6,074 bases of DNA from CAG-826 sp964504595. Its GTDB lineage: Bacteria > Bacillota_I > Bacilli_A > RFN20 > CAG-826. This document shows positions 1 through 6,011 of this stretch, one piece after another. The stretch covers positions 1 through 6,074 of the forward strand of contig CAZDEE010000034.1 in NCBI GenBank assembly GCA_964504595.1, in the 5' to 3' direction. The translations under genes were made by a program, and so were the position numbers. The notes below the pieces were generated by a model. That model saw nothing but the letters and a program-made list of their open reading frames with translations. It ran no database searches and was not told where the DNA came from. The stretch's first letter is position 1, and each line of letters begins with the position of its first letter.

Positions 1-17
1 GAATTATATCTAAAGAT

Positions 18-46
18 ATAAAGTAATAAAAACATCTAGAGTAATA
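18..46 (+). repeat. Left end of the IS: outer and inner terminal repeats
   Basis: The outer copy is ATAAAGTAATAAA (18-30) and the inner copy is CTAGAGTAATA (36-46). They share the core AGTAAT with an 18-bp offset. Each has an inverted partner at the right end. The inner copy abuts the transposase stop codon (48-50 on the plus strand). The arrangement resembles terminal transposase-binding sites, but that role is inferred. Confidence 0.55.
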
Positions 47-47
47 A

Positions 48-1730
48 TTAGAATGAAAATAATTTTTGAAATTTATCTAAAGATATCGTTTTAGAGTTAA
101 AGCTAAGATGATATCTTTTTTCAATTTCTTTAATAAACTCTTGGGTTGAACCAGATAATAAAAATTGTTCATTAGAAACAGGAAAAGCTTTTAATGTTTT
201 AATAAAATCAATAATAGTTTCCGCATTAAATTTGTTATCTAATTCTTTCTTTTGTATTAATCTAATTAAAGTTAAAGCAAGATAACAAGTAAAGAAATGA
301 CCTCTTATAGAATCCATGGTTGAAGCATAAATAGGTCTTGTTTGTAATTGAGTTTTAGTTAATCTAAATGAAGCTTCAATCTCCCATAATTTACGATAAG
401 TATCTAGAATATCTTTCCAACCTAATTTAGTTTCACTAGTAATAATCATGTAATAACCATCTAATTCTTCTTGCTTTGATAACTTTGATGAATTTAAAAT
501 TAAAGACATATCATCAGAAGAAATAATGCAACCATCATCATTGTTAATTACATCATAAAGAGTATCAACAGCTTTTGAAGTGGCAGTTTGTTTTATTAAA
601 CATAAAGATGAAGCACTTTCTACTTTAGAGATAGCTTTATTTCTTTCATACCTAGCTTTTTGAGCATATTTTTTAGACCATATAACTATTCTTTTTTCTT
701 TAAGTTTATATATCCTATCGTTAAAAGTATATTCAAATGTATCAATCCAAGTTTTATATTTAAAAACAACTTCACCATTACTATCAACTATTTCTTCATA
801 TCCTTCAGAATTAAGAATCATTGTTTTATCATCTTTAGAACGAAAGGCTTTAGAATAAATATATCCATCGCCTGAAATATGAGCATTTATAATATTTTCA
901 GTACAATTTAGGCCTTTATCAGCAACTCTAATTGTTTTTCCTTTAACATCACAAACATTCTTCATTGAAGCAATAACATCATTTAGGATAGGCTTTTCCG
1001 ATTGGTTTCCTGGAAATAATTTATAATACAAAGGAATTGCATCAGCATCTAATAGTAATCCCATTGAAATAATTGCCCCTTGATGATTCTCTTTAGAAGG
1101 TCCTGGTTTTCTATAATCGTCATAACTATCAGCATCTATTTCGAAATAATAATTAGTACAATCAAAATAGACATGATCAAGGTTTCTTTTATAGCATTTT
1201 TCAATTCTAGAATTTAAGTATTCTAAATATGCTTGATCATTTTGACCAATTAGAGCTAAAGCATCATACATTTGGTCTTTAGAAAAAGAATAATCCTTAT
1301 GGAAATGTGATAATTGAGAAAGATAAGTATCGATTTTACTAGAAGGATAAATAATTCTAGTTAAAGTTAAAAATTCTAAGACATCATAATGAGAGAATTG
1401 TCTTTTAGAAAAAGTATCAATAGCATTAGATAAATCAACAAGTTTTAATTTGTTTAAAATGTGATAAGGAAGAAAAGAACCTAAATTAATTTCTTTAGAT
1501 TGTCTAGGAATACCGTTATTTAAAGATTGTCTTTCTTCTTCCATTAATTTAGCTTTATTTCTAAAGAAAGAAATAGGGTCAACATAAATCTTTTGAAGGT
1601 CATCAAGATAACCTAATTTTTCAATAACAACAGGTTTAGAATACCCTTTAGATTTAAGATAAACCGAATCAACTATTTCTAAGAAAACTTTACCATTTTT
1701 GTATCTGCATTGTTTTAAATTGTATGTCAT
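48..1730 (-). CDS. IS1634-family DDE transposase
   Basis: This enzyme cuts and joins the ends of its insertion sequence. The 560-residue length is normal for the family and no frameshift is visible, so the gene may be active. The N-terminal part (about 1-80) is lysine-rich and probably binds DNA. The RNase H-like catalytic core shows the first Asp at D190 (YFDCTNYYFE), the second at D271 (RVADKGLN) and the catalytic Glu at E452 in YRKLWEIEASFRLTK (445-459). That last motif keeps the Y, E and K spacing of the IS4-superfamily signature. A DGYYMIIT strand (424-431) precedes the last motif, as expected. The start ATG at 1730 follows AAGGA (1741-1745 on the plus strand) with a 10-nt gap. The gene is divergent from the operon at 2124 and stops with TAA. 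Family assignment rests on recognised motifs and overall sequence character. Confidence 0.93.
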   Translation of the reverse strand: MTYNLKQCRYKNGKVFLEIVDSVYLKSKGYSKPVVIEKLGYLDDLQKIYVDPISFFRNKAKLMEEERQSLNNGIPRQSKEINLGSFLPYHILNKLKLVDLSNAIDTFSKRQFSHYDVLEFLTLTRIIYPSSKIDTYLSQLSHFHKDYSFSKDQMYDALALIGQNDQAYLEYLNSRIEKCYKRNLDHVYFDCTNYYFEIDADSYDDYRKPGPSKENHQGAIISMGLLLDADAIPLYYKLFPGNQSEKPILNDVIASMKNVCDVKGKTIRVADKGLNCTENIINAHISGDGYIYSKAFRSKDDKTMILNSEGYEEIVDSNGEVVFKYKTWIDTFEYTFNDRIYKLKEKRIVIWSKKYAQKARYERNKAISKVESASSLCLIKQTATSKAVDTLYDVINNDDGCIISSDDMSLILNSSKLSKQEELDGYYMIITSETKLGWKDILDTYRKLWEIEASFRLTKTQLQTRPIYASTMDSIRGHFFTCYLALTLIRLIQKKELDNKFNAETIIDFIKTLKAFPVSNEQFLLSGSTQEFIKEIEKRYHLSFNSKTISLDKFQKLFSF

Positions 1731-1779
1731 ATTACTCTAGTCCTTAATATATTTATATATTAACACTTTATTACTCTAT
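1730..1779 (-). repeat. Right end of the IS: outer and inner terminal repeats
   Basis: Read on the minus strand, the outer copy is ATAGAGTAATAAA (1779-1767) and the inner copy is CTAGAGTAATA (1740-1730). They match the left-end repeats at 12/13 and 11/11 positions. The inner copy lies between the ribosome binding site and the start codon of the transposase, so transposase binding there could plausibly block its own expression (inference). Confidence 0.55.
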
Positions 1780-1785
1780 TAACAA
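1757..1785 (-). promoter_or_regulatory. Putative promoter of the transposase
   Basis: On the minus strand, TTGTTA (1785-1780) is followed after exactly 17 bp by TAATAT (1762-1757). Each box matches the sigma-A consensus at 4 of 6 positions. A ribosome binding site AAGGA and the ATG follow. The -35 box lies just outside the proposed IS end while the -10 is inside, so transcription may depend partly on flanking DNA. Confidence 0.4.
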
Positions 1786-2040
1786 GTAGAAAATACAAAA
1801 AATAGTTGACAATATAAAAAAAATGAATTTAATCATCTTAATATTTATTTATAAATATTAAAAGTTTATTTATTTTCTTTTTTTTGATTCATTTAATTCT
1901 TTTTTTACGATTTTTTCTAGAGTATTCTACGAAAGTCGGGAATTATGATCATTGAAACTACTTTATAACTCTACAAATGAATTAAAAATGATAAAATAAT
2001 GACATTCTGTGTAAATCGTCACGTTTTTTGTCGAAAAATG
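1780..2040. other. Non-coding upstream region between the IS and the operon
   Basis: No open reading frame with a credible start and ribosome binding site is seen here on either strand. The content is extremely A/T-rich, with homopolymer runs around 1812-1823 and 1877-1885, and an A/T hairpin at 1838-1861. A slightly less AT-rich patch at 1916-2033 has no recognisable RNA or protein signature. This is probably the original upstream region of the operon, left of which the IS inserted. Confidence 0.5.
1838..1861. repeat. A/T-only perfect inverted repeat (hairpin)
   Basis: The arms TTAATATTTAT (1838-1848) and ATAAATATTAA (1851-1861) are perfect complements around a TT centre. A wider pair, AAATGAAT (1821-1828) and ATTCATTT (1886-1893), encloses them. 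T-rich sequence follows on the plus strand, so a weak terminator for a lost upstream gene is possible. The stem contains no G or C, so stability is low and chance formation in such AT-rich DNA is plausible. Confidence 0.35.
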
Positions 2041-2073
2041 TTAGTAAAAAATTAGTAATATTTTAGTATAGTA
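2041..2073 (+). repeat. Three TTAGTA motifs at 11-bp spacing upstream of the promoter
   Basis: TTAGTA occurs at 2041, 2052 and 2063, giving three tandem 11-bp units. A diverged fourth (TCTAGTCAATA, 2074-2084) runs into the -35 box. The spacing is about one helical turn, so all copies face the same side of the DNA, as expected of an operator or activator site. The regulator is unknown; the winged helix-turn-helix protein encoded directly downstream is a candidate by position only. Confidence 0.4.
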
Positions 2074-2075
2074 TC

Positions 2076-2104
2076 TAGTCAATATTTTTTTATTGTGATA
2101 GAAT
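2076..2104 (+). promoter_or_regulatory. Extended -10 promoter of the Fic-like/hemW operon
   Basis: A -35-like TAGTCA (2076-2081, 4/6 matches) is followed after 17 bp by TAGAAT (2099-2104, 5/6 matches). The -10 is preceded by TGA (2096-2098), an extended -10 as common in Gram-positive sigma-A promoters. The predicted transcript starts around 2110-2112, making a very short leader that begins at or just before the GAGGTG ribosome binding site (2111-2116). Confidence 0.6.
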
Positions 2105-2123
2105 ACTAACGAGGTGAAACTTC

Positions 2124-3509
2124 ATGGCAAATGAGGAATTATGTATTAGGTTTTCCGATTATACATATGCAACAAAGCAAGAAGTGTCTAAAGCATTAGG
2201 AATATCAATGGTGGATGATATATGGAATCGTATTTTGCAATATCGTTCAACTTTCTATCGACGTTTATCATTAAGAAATATTGAAAAATCTCCATATTTA
2301 GTTACTTTAACACCCACGATTGGGAATAGACTTATTGGATTAGAACGAAAGTTTAATAAGTTTATTTTAAAATACGCAAAAAGTGCGGATTCTGAGGAAG
2401 CAAAAAAATTAACAGAAGATCATTATATTCGTATTTTATATTGGGTTGCTAAAAAATATAATCTACGTGTAGATGAACCTTTTTTGCAATCAATTATTCG
2501 GCATGAGGTATCTACAATTGCTCCTGATGCAATGTTGCTAATTAAATATTTTGAAGCTTTAGAATATGTTCGCGATCATTATGTTGATCCGATTGATGAA
2601 GCATATGTCCGTAAGCTTTATCAAATATTATTAGAAGACAGTAATGATGAGACAATTTATAGAAAAAATGAATTTCAAGATAGTTCATCAAAAATGATTA
2701 TCGGTCGTATTTATAATTCGGCTCCAAGTGAAAGAATACCAGCGATGATGGACAATTTATTTGATTATATTGCTCATGATGATAATGTTCCACTCGTTAA
2801 AGCAATTTCAACTTATTATTTTATTTACCAAGTTAAACCTTTTGACTTTTTCTCAGAAGAAATTGGTGTTTTATTACTTAAATCAATTTTGGGACATAAC
2901 GATTTCGATGAAGTATCTTCAATTTTAGATTTTGAACAAATTCTTTCTGATAACGAAGAACAAGTTAACAAAATTATTAGTGAAGTAAAGAAAACAAATG
3001 ATTTAACATATTTGTTGGTTTATTTTCTTGATTTGGGTGAAGTGATTGCTAATGAATTATTAGATTTACTTCAAAATGTTAATGTTACTTCAATTAGAAG
3101 TGAATATTATGATTCTAATACCGGAGCGGAATTACAAACAAAGTATGTTCCTAGAGAGAATATTATTAAAGATTTAAATGGACCGGTGAGTGAAGAAGTT
3201 GCAGGACAAATCGATTTTGAAGTCAGTGTTGCTTTACCAACTTTGCCAATAGGATTAGAGGAACGAGATGCGGTTAAGATTGAAGAACATCTTGTTGAAA
3301 TATATCCTACACTTAAAAGAGGACAAGCGTATTTTTATGCTCGTCATTGTACAATTGGAAAATATTATACAATTGCGCAGTACAAACGTTTATTAGGCTG
3401 TGCTTATGAAACTGCAAGAACATCAATGGATAATCTTGTAGAATTAGGATTTTATCGTAAAGAAAAACTTAACAATAAATTTATATATACTCCGGTTGCC
3501 CGGAAATAG
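2124..3509 (+). CDS. Degenerate Fic-fold protein with C-terminal winged helix-turn-helix
   Basis: Active Fic enzymes transfer AMP or related groups to target proteins through the motif HPFx(D/E)GNGRxxR. Here the match to the family is clear around the active site: the helix at 136-170 (YFEALEYVRDHYVDPIDEAYVRKLYQILL), the region 180-213, and PLVKAISTYYFIYQ (223-236). The motif itself reads KPFDFFSEEIGV (238-249): the catalytic His is Lys238, the acidic metal ligand is Phe242, and Gly-Asn-Gly-Arg is replaced by FSEE. Residues 277-317 match the helical segment that follows Fic cores, and 412-460 form a winged helix-turn-helix (ETARTSMDNLVELGFYRKE) typical of long Fic proteins. It is therefore probably a pseudoenzyme acting as a DNA-binding regulator or adaptor (inference). 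The ATG follows GAGGTG with a 7-nt gap. It is the first gene of a three-gene operon. Confidence is high for the reading frame, moderate to high for the Fic relation. Confidence 0.75.
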   Translation: MANEELCIRFSDYTYATKQEVSKALGISMVDDIWNRILQYRSTFYRRLSLRNIEKSPYLVTLTPTIGNRLIGLERKFNKFILKYAKSADSEEAKKLTEDHYIRILYWVAKKYNLRVDEPFLQSIIRHEVSTIAPDAMLLIKYFEALEYVRDHYVDPIDEAYVRKLYQILLEDSNDETIYRKNEFQDSSSKMIIGRIYNSAPSERIPAMMDNLFDYIAHDDNVPLVKAISTYYFIYQVKPFDFFSEEIGVLLLKSILGHNDFDEVSSILDFEQILSDNEEQVNKIISEVKKTNDLTYLLVYFLDLGEVIANELLDLLQNVNVTSIRSEYYDSNTGAELQTKYVPRENIIKDLNGPVSEEVAGQIDFEVSVALPTLPIGLEERDAVKIEEHLVEIYPTLKRGQAYFYARHCTIGKYYTIAQYKRLLGCAYETARTSMDNLVELGFYRKEKLNNKFIYTPVARK

Positions 3510-3518
3510 GAGGCTTTT

Positions 3519-3755
3519 ATGATTAATGTAGTTGTTTTAAATGGTTTTTTAGATGTTTTATGGATGCTTTTAGCATTTGGTGGTATCGCTTTTGTCGCAT
3601 TATTATGCTATAGATACATTCCTGGTTTACGTGTTGATAAAAATGACGAGAAGAAAGATGAAGCTGCGATTGCGGAAGAAGAATTAAAAAGAATTCTTGT
3701 TCCAATGGAAGAAGAAAATATTGAAGTAAAAAAAGATGATAAGGAAAAAGAATAA
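3519..3755 (+). CDS. Small single-pass membrane protein of unknown function
   Basis: The 78-residue product has a short N-terminus, one hydrophobic segment (about 9-30, ending in FVALLCYRY) and a highly charged, Glu/Lys/Asp-rich tail (40-78), part of which (44-60) could be helical or coiled. Arg32 and Arg38 directly after the segment suggest that the tail lies in the cytoplasm. I do not recognise the family. The gene is credible because AGGAGG (3508-3513) sits 5 nt before the ATG and overlaps the stop codon of the upstream gene, and because its last seven codons overlap hemW. It is thus translationally linked to both neighbours. It might tether or regulate a cytoplasmic partner, but nothing in the sequence says which. 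Confidence 0.8.
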   Translation: MINVVVLNGFLDVLWMLLAFGGIAFVALLCYRYIPGLRVDKNDEKKDEAAIAEEELKRILVPMEEENIEVKKDDKEKE

Positions 3756-4848
3756 ATCTCTCTATATTCATATTCCATTTTGCACTCATATATGCGCATA
3801 CTGTGATTTTCCTAAATTTATTTATGATGATCGCTTTGTAGGCGCTTTTTTAGATGCTTTAATTAAAGAAATTAATGACTATAATATAGAATCTTGTCCC
3901 ACTATTTACATTGGAGGAGGAACTCCATCTTCATTAAGTGAAATTCAATTGATTAAATTACTTGAAGTAGTTAGTCCTAAGTTAGAGGATAATGGTGAAT
4001 TTGCATTTGAATGTAATATCGAAAATATAACTAAAGAAAAAATGTTGATTTTAAAAAAATATGGAGTTAATAGACTTAGCTTTGGTGTGCAATCATTTAA
4101 TGATGATTTATTACATCTAATGAATCGTCATCATAATAAAGAAGATGCATTCAAGATTATCAAGGAAGCTAAAAAATTAGGATTTAATAATATTAATATT
4201 GATTTAATATATGGCTTTAAAGAGCAAACAAAAGAAATGTTGTTAAATGATTTAAATTCATTTATTTCCTTGAATATTCCTCATTTATCGATTTATTCTT
4301 TAACTATACATCAAAATACTATTTTTGGAATAAATCATTATCAAGAACAAAATGAAGATGATTCTCGGGACTATTATGATTTGATATTGGATTTTATGAT
4401 AAAAAATGGTTATACTCGTTATGAAGTATCAAACTTTGCTTTAGAGGGATATGAATCAAAACATAATCAAGTATATTGGAATAATGATGAATATATAGGC
4501 GTTGGTTTAGGCGCAGAAGGTTATTTAGATAATATAAGATACGCGAATACAAAAAGTATTTCTTCATATATTAATGGAAAAACTGTTATATCAAAAGAAG
4601 AAGTATCATTATATGATAAAATGATATATGAAATAATCCTTCGTTTACGGACTAAAAAAGGAATTAATAAAGAAATATTTATTGAACGATATGGAAAAGA
4701 ATATCTTAATAAATTGCAAGATTCTTTGAATCAATTTAAGAATAAGGACTTGATTTTTGAAAATAAGGAATACATTTGTTGCTCTAATGAAGGACTAATG
4801 ATATTGGATTATATTTTAAGAACGATATATATTGAATTAGAAAAGTAA
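3736..4848 (+). CDS. hemW: HemW, radical-SAM haem chaperone
   Basis: HemW binds a [4Fe-4S] cluster and S-adenosylmethionine and is thought to deliver haem to respiratory enzymes in the membrane. It was long misnamed oxygen-independent coproporphyrinogen III oxidase. The cluster motif is C16-x3-C20-x2-C23 followed by DF; the Phe at position 25, where true HemN has a fourth Cys, favours HemW. Other landmarks are YIGGGTPS (58-65), RLSFGVQSF (113-121), IDLIYGF (155-161), YEVSNFA (229-235) and HNQVYWNNDEYIGVGLGA (243-260). The 370-residue length is normal. Small departures: the family ExNP is ECNI (92-95), and the Pro expected after YGL/F is Lys162. The ATG overlaps the previous gene by 20 bp and has only a weak ribosome binding site, so translation is probably coupled. 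It is the last gene of the operon. Haem biosynthesis genes are not in view, so the haem status of the host is unknown. Confidence 0.93.
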   Translation: MIRKKNKSLYIHIPFCTHICAYCDFPKFIYDDRFVGAFLDALIKEINDYNIESCPTIYIGGGTPSSLSEIQLIKLLEVVSPKLEDNGEFAFECNIENITKEKMLILKKYGVNRLSFGVQSFNDDLLHLMNRHHNKEDAFKIIKEAKKLGFNNINIDLIYGFKEQTKEMLLNDLNSFISLNIPHLSIYSLTIHQNTIFGINHYQEQNEDDSRDYYDLILDFMIKNGYTRYEVSNFALEGYESKHNQVYWNNDEYIGVGLGAEGYLDNIRYANTKSISSYINGKTVISKEEVSLYDKMIYEIILRLRTKKGINKEIFIERYGKEYLNKLQDSLNQFKNKDLIFENKEYICCSNEGLMILDYILRTIYIELEK

Positions 4849-4886
4849 AATAATGATGGTTAAGGTAATAAGATTATTTTATTTTT
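4847..4886 (+). terminator. Weak A/T terminator-like hairpin after hemW
   Basis: AAAATAAT (4847-4854) can pair with ATTATTTT (4873-4880) around an 18-nt loop, and a run of T follows (4882-4886). The stem has no G-C pair and its left arm overlaps the stop codon, so termination is likely to be partial at best. No stronger terminator is present before the next gene. Confidence 0.25.
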
Positions 4887-4921
4887 CAATATTTAATGAT
4901 AATTAAAAAAATAAAAACTTT

Positions 4922-4941
4922 TTATTAGATTAATCTAATAA
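4922..4941. promoter_or_regulatory. 20-bp perfect palindrome, possible operator
   Basis: TTATTAGATTAATCTAATAA is identical to its own reverse complement, and CTT (4918-4920) and AAG (4944-4946) extend the dyad after a small mismatch. It lies in the hemW-to-5082 gap, about 40 bp upstream of the -35 box of the next gene. No T-run follows directly, which argues against a terminator and for a binding site of a dimeric protein. No specific regulator family is recognised. Confidence 0.35.
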
Positions 4942-4981
4942 TTAAGATAAAAATATTTATTTTATTGATAATAATAATTGC

Positions 4982-5010
4982 TTGACTAGCAAAAATATTA
5001 TGTGTATTGT
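4982..5010 (+). promoter_or_regulatory. Putative promoter of the gene at 5082
   Basis: TTGACT (4982-4987, 5/6 matches to the -35 consensus) is followed after 17 bp by TATTGT (5005-5010, 4/6). The 11-mer TATTGTGATAG at 5005-5015 also occurs at the operon promoter (2091-2101), where the -10 begins at its ninth base (TAG of TAGAAT). An alternative -10 here, TAGTGT (5013-5018), would keep that register but lacks a well-spaced -35. Confidence 0.45.
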
Positions 5011-5025
5011 GATAGTGTAGTTGAA

Positions 5026-5037
5026 GTTACTTGTAAC
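5026..5037. promoter_or_regulatory. Short dyad in the leader of the 5082 gene
   Basis: GTTAC and GTAAC are inverted around TT just downstream of the predicted -10 box, where a repressor would block transcription. An outer pair, AGTGT (5014-5018) and ACACT (5036-5040), is also complementary but cannot form simultaneously with the full inner stem. The dyad is short, so this is only suggestive. Confidence 0.25.
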
Positions 5038-5081
5038 ACTTTTTTAGAAGATCATTAATTTTAAATAAGGAGTAAAATTGT

Positions 5082-5957
5082 ATGGTAAAATTAATTAAAA
5101 GAATCATTATTTTTGTTATTTGTTTAGTCGCAATTATATCTGTTGGTGTCATAGGCGGTTATGTGTTTGTACGTGTTAATTACGACATTGATTTATTTAA
5201 TACAATTAAAGAATTGAGAATATTAAGTCAAGAAGTTGATGAAAATGAAATTTGTCCACATGCTTTTAATGATGATGATTATAAGGCTTTAAAAACTAAA
5301 ATGGATGAAGAATTTAATGGGTTAATTCTTGATAAAGGAGAAGAAGGGTCAAACGAATATTATATTGATTTTTCCGCGCTTGAAACACTAGAATCTTTGA
5401 TCAAAAATGATATTGTAATGAGCGAAAAAGAAGCTGGAGCTTTGTCACAAATGGTTTTTGATGAGCAAACAGGTGGTAAATTAAAAATAACAGATAAAGA
5501 AATTTCTGCGTCGATTGTTCAAGTCGATTTTTCTAATATAAGCGAAAATAATGCTGACTTTAATGTAGTGGTTAAACTTGGATTATCGCAATTTAAAGAA
5601 GAAATGAAAACTTTCCCTTTGGATTTAATAAAAAAATATATACCTGATTATTTATATGTTTCTTCAACTGTTAAAGTAACTAAGAACAATGGAGAAATGG
5701 ATCATAATGTTTCACACGTTGCATTAAAATTAAACGCTCTATCTGATAAAGAAACTGATGATTTATTCAATACGATTGATAAAATATTTAAAATTGAAAA
5801 TATAGAAGATTTCAATATGAAAATTGGTGAAACTGCGGTAAATGCTTTAATTGGAAACAAAGATAATACAGGCTTTGCATATTCATTGAAGGCAATTGGT
5901 AAAACGACATTTGATTTTAAAACGATCGATAATATTGATTGTTTTGTAATATCATAA
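5082..5957 (+). CDS. Membrane-anchored extracytoplasmic protein of unknown function
   Basis: The 291-residue product starts with a basic stretch (MVKLIKR) and one long hydrophobic segment (about 8-30), an uncleaved signal anchor that would place the remaining ~260 residues outside the cytoplasm. There is no lipobox: Cys14 lies inside the hydrophobic segment and is preceded by Ile. The outer part is acidic and polar, with alternating helical and beta-like stretches. The line LKITDKEISASIVQVDF (134-150) faintly recalls YpmS-like (DUF2140) surface proteins, but I cannot assign the family. Cys58 and Cys287 are the only cysteines outside the anchor and could pair. There are no Trp residues. AAGGAG (5067-5072) lies 9 nt before the ATG. 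It has its own promoter and a strong terminator after it, so it is probably monocistronic. Confidence 0.85.
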   Translation: MVKLIKRIIIFVICLVAIISVGVIGGYVFVRVNYDIDLFNTIKELRILSQEVDENEICPHAFNDDDYKALKTKMDEEFNGLILDKGEEGSNEYYIDFSALETLESLIKNDIVMSEKEAGALSQMVFDEQTGGKLKITDKEISASIVQVDFSNISENNADFNVVVKLGLSQFKEEMKTFPLDLIKKYIPDYLYVSSTVKVTKNNGEMDHNVSHVALKLNALSDKETDDLFNTIDKIFKIENIEDFNMKIGETAVNALIGNKDNTGFAYSLKAIGKTTFDFKTIDNIDCFVIS

Positions 5958-5980
5958 AAAAAGGAAAAATAATTATATAA

Positions 5981-6011
5981 GGTGCTCTAAAGTTTTGTAG
6001 GGAAGTAAACC
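5981..6011 (+). other. Small imperfect hairpin before the terminator
   Basis: CTCTA (5985-5989) pairs with TAGGG (5998-6002, one G-U) around an 8-nt loop. An outer GGT (5981-5983) could pair with ACC (6009-6011), which are also needed for the terminator's 5' arm. This patch is more G-rich than its surroundings. It could be part of the 3' untranslated region, a small RNA, or a leader for a gene beyond the window; the sequence does not decide. Confidence 0.25.

Larger units (their letters stand above)
18..1779 (-). mobile_element. IS1634-family insertion sequence, apparently complete
   Basis: The element is defined by one intact DDE transposase gene on the minus strand, flanked by inward-pointing repeats. 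The outer pair (18-30 and 1767-1779) matches at 12 of 13 positions in inverted orientation, and similarity stops directly outside it, which is why these ends were chosen. A second, inner pair (36-46 and 1730-1740) is identical over 11 bp. No short target duplication is visible beside the ends. IS1634-type elements are known for target duplications that can be very long, and only 17 bp of left flank is present, so this cannot be tested here. The true ends could lie slightly further out, because the -35 box proposed for the transposase begins at 1780, just outside the right repeat. Confidence 0.6.

Noticed and set aside
79..118. AAAGATATC/GATATCTTT inverted repeat followed by T residues as a terminator
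   Set aside because: It lies inside the 3' part of the transposase gene on the opposite strand and has a long loop; it is more likely coding sequence with incidental complementarity.
660..875. Plus-strand open frame of 71 codons opposite the transposase
   Set aside because: It lies entirely antisense to a well-supported transposase, has no convincing ribosome binding site, and its Phe/Ile/Lys-rich product is what AT-rich antisense DNA gives.
35..1924. TCTAGAGTA as a 9-bp target duplication (35-43 and 1916-1924)
   Set aside because: Using it would put the IS ends where no inverted repeats match. The left copy overlaps the inner terminal repeat, which better explains the sequence.
2124..3755. 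Fic/Doc-type toxin-antitoxin pair
   Set aside because: The Fic motif lacks every catalytic residue, and the adjacent small protein is a membrane protein with no antitoxin features or inhibitory-helix motif.
3523..3799. Two overlapping minus-strand open frames opposite the small membrane protein and the hemW start
   Set aside because: They mirror genes that have better start signals and a recognised family, and they show no family features themselves.
5082..5160. Lipoprotein signal in the 5082 product
   Set aside because: The only N-terminal Cys (14) is preceded by Ile rather than Gly, Ala or Ser and sits within the hydrophobic core.
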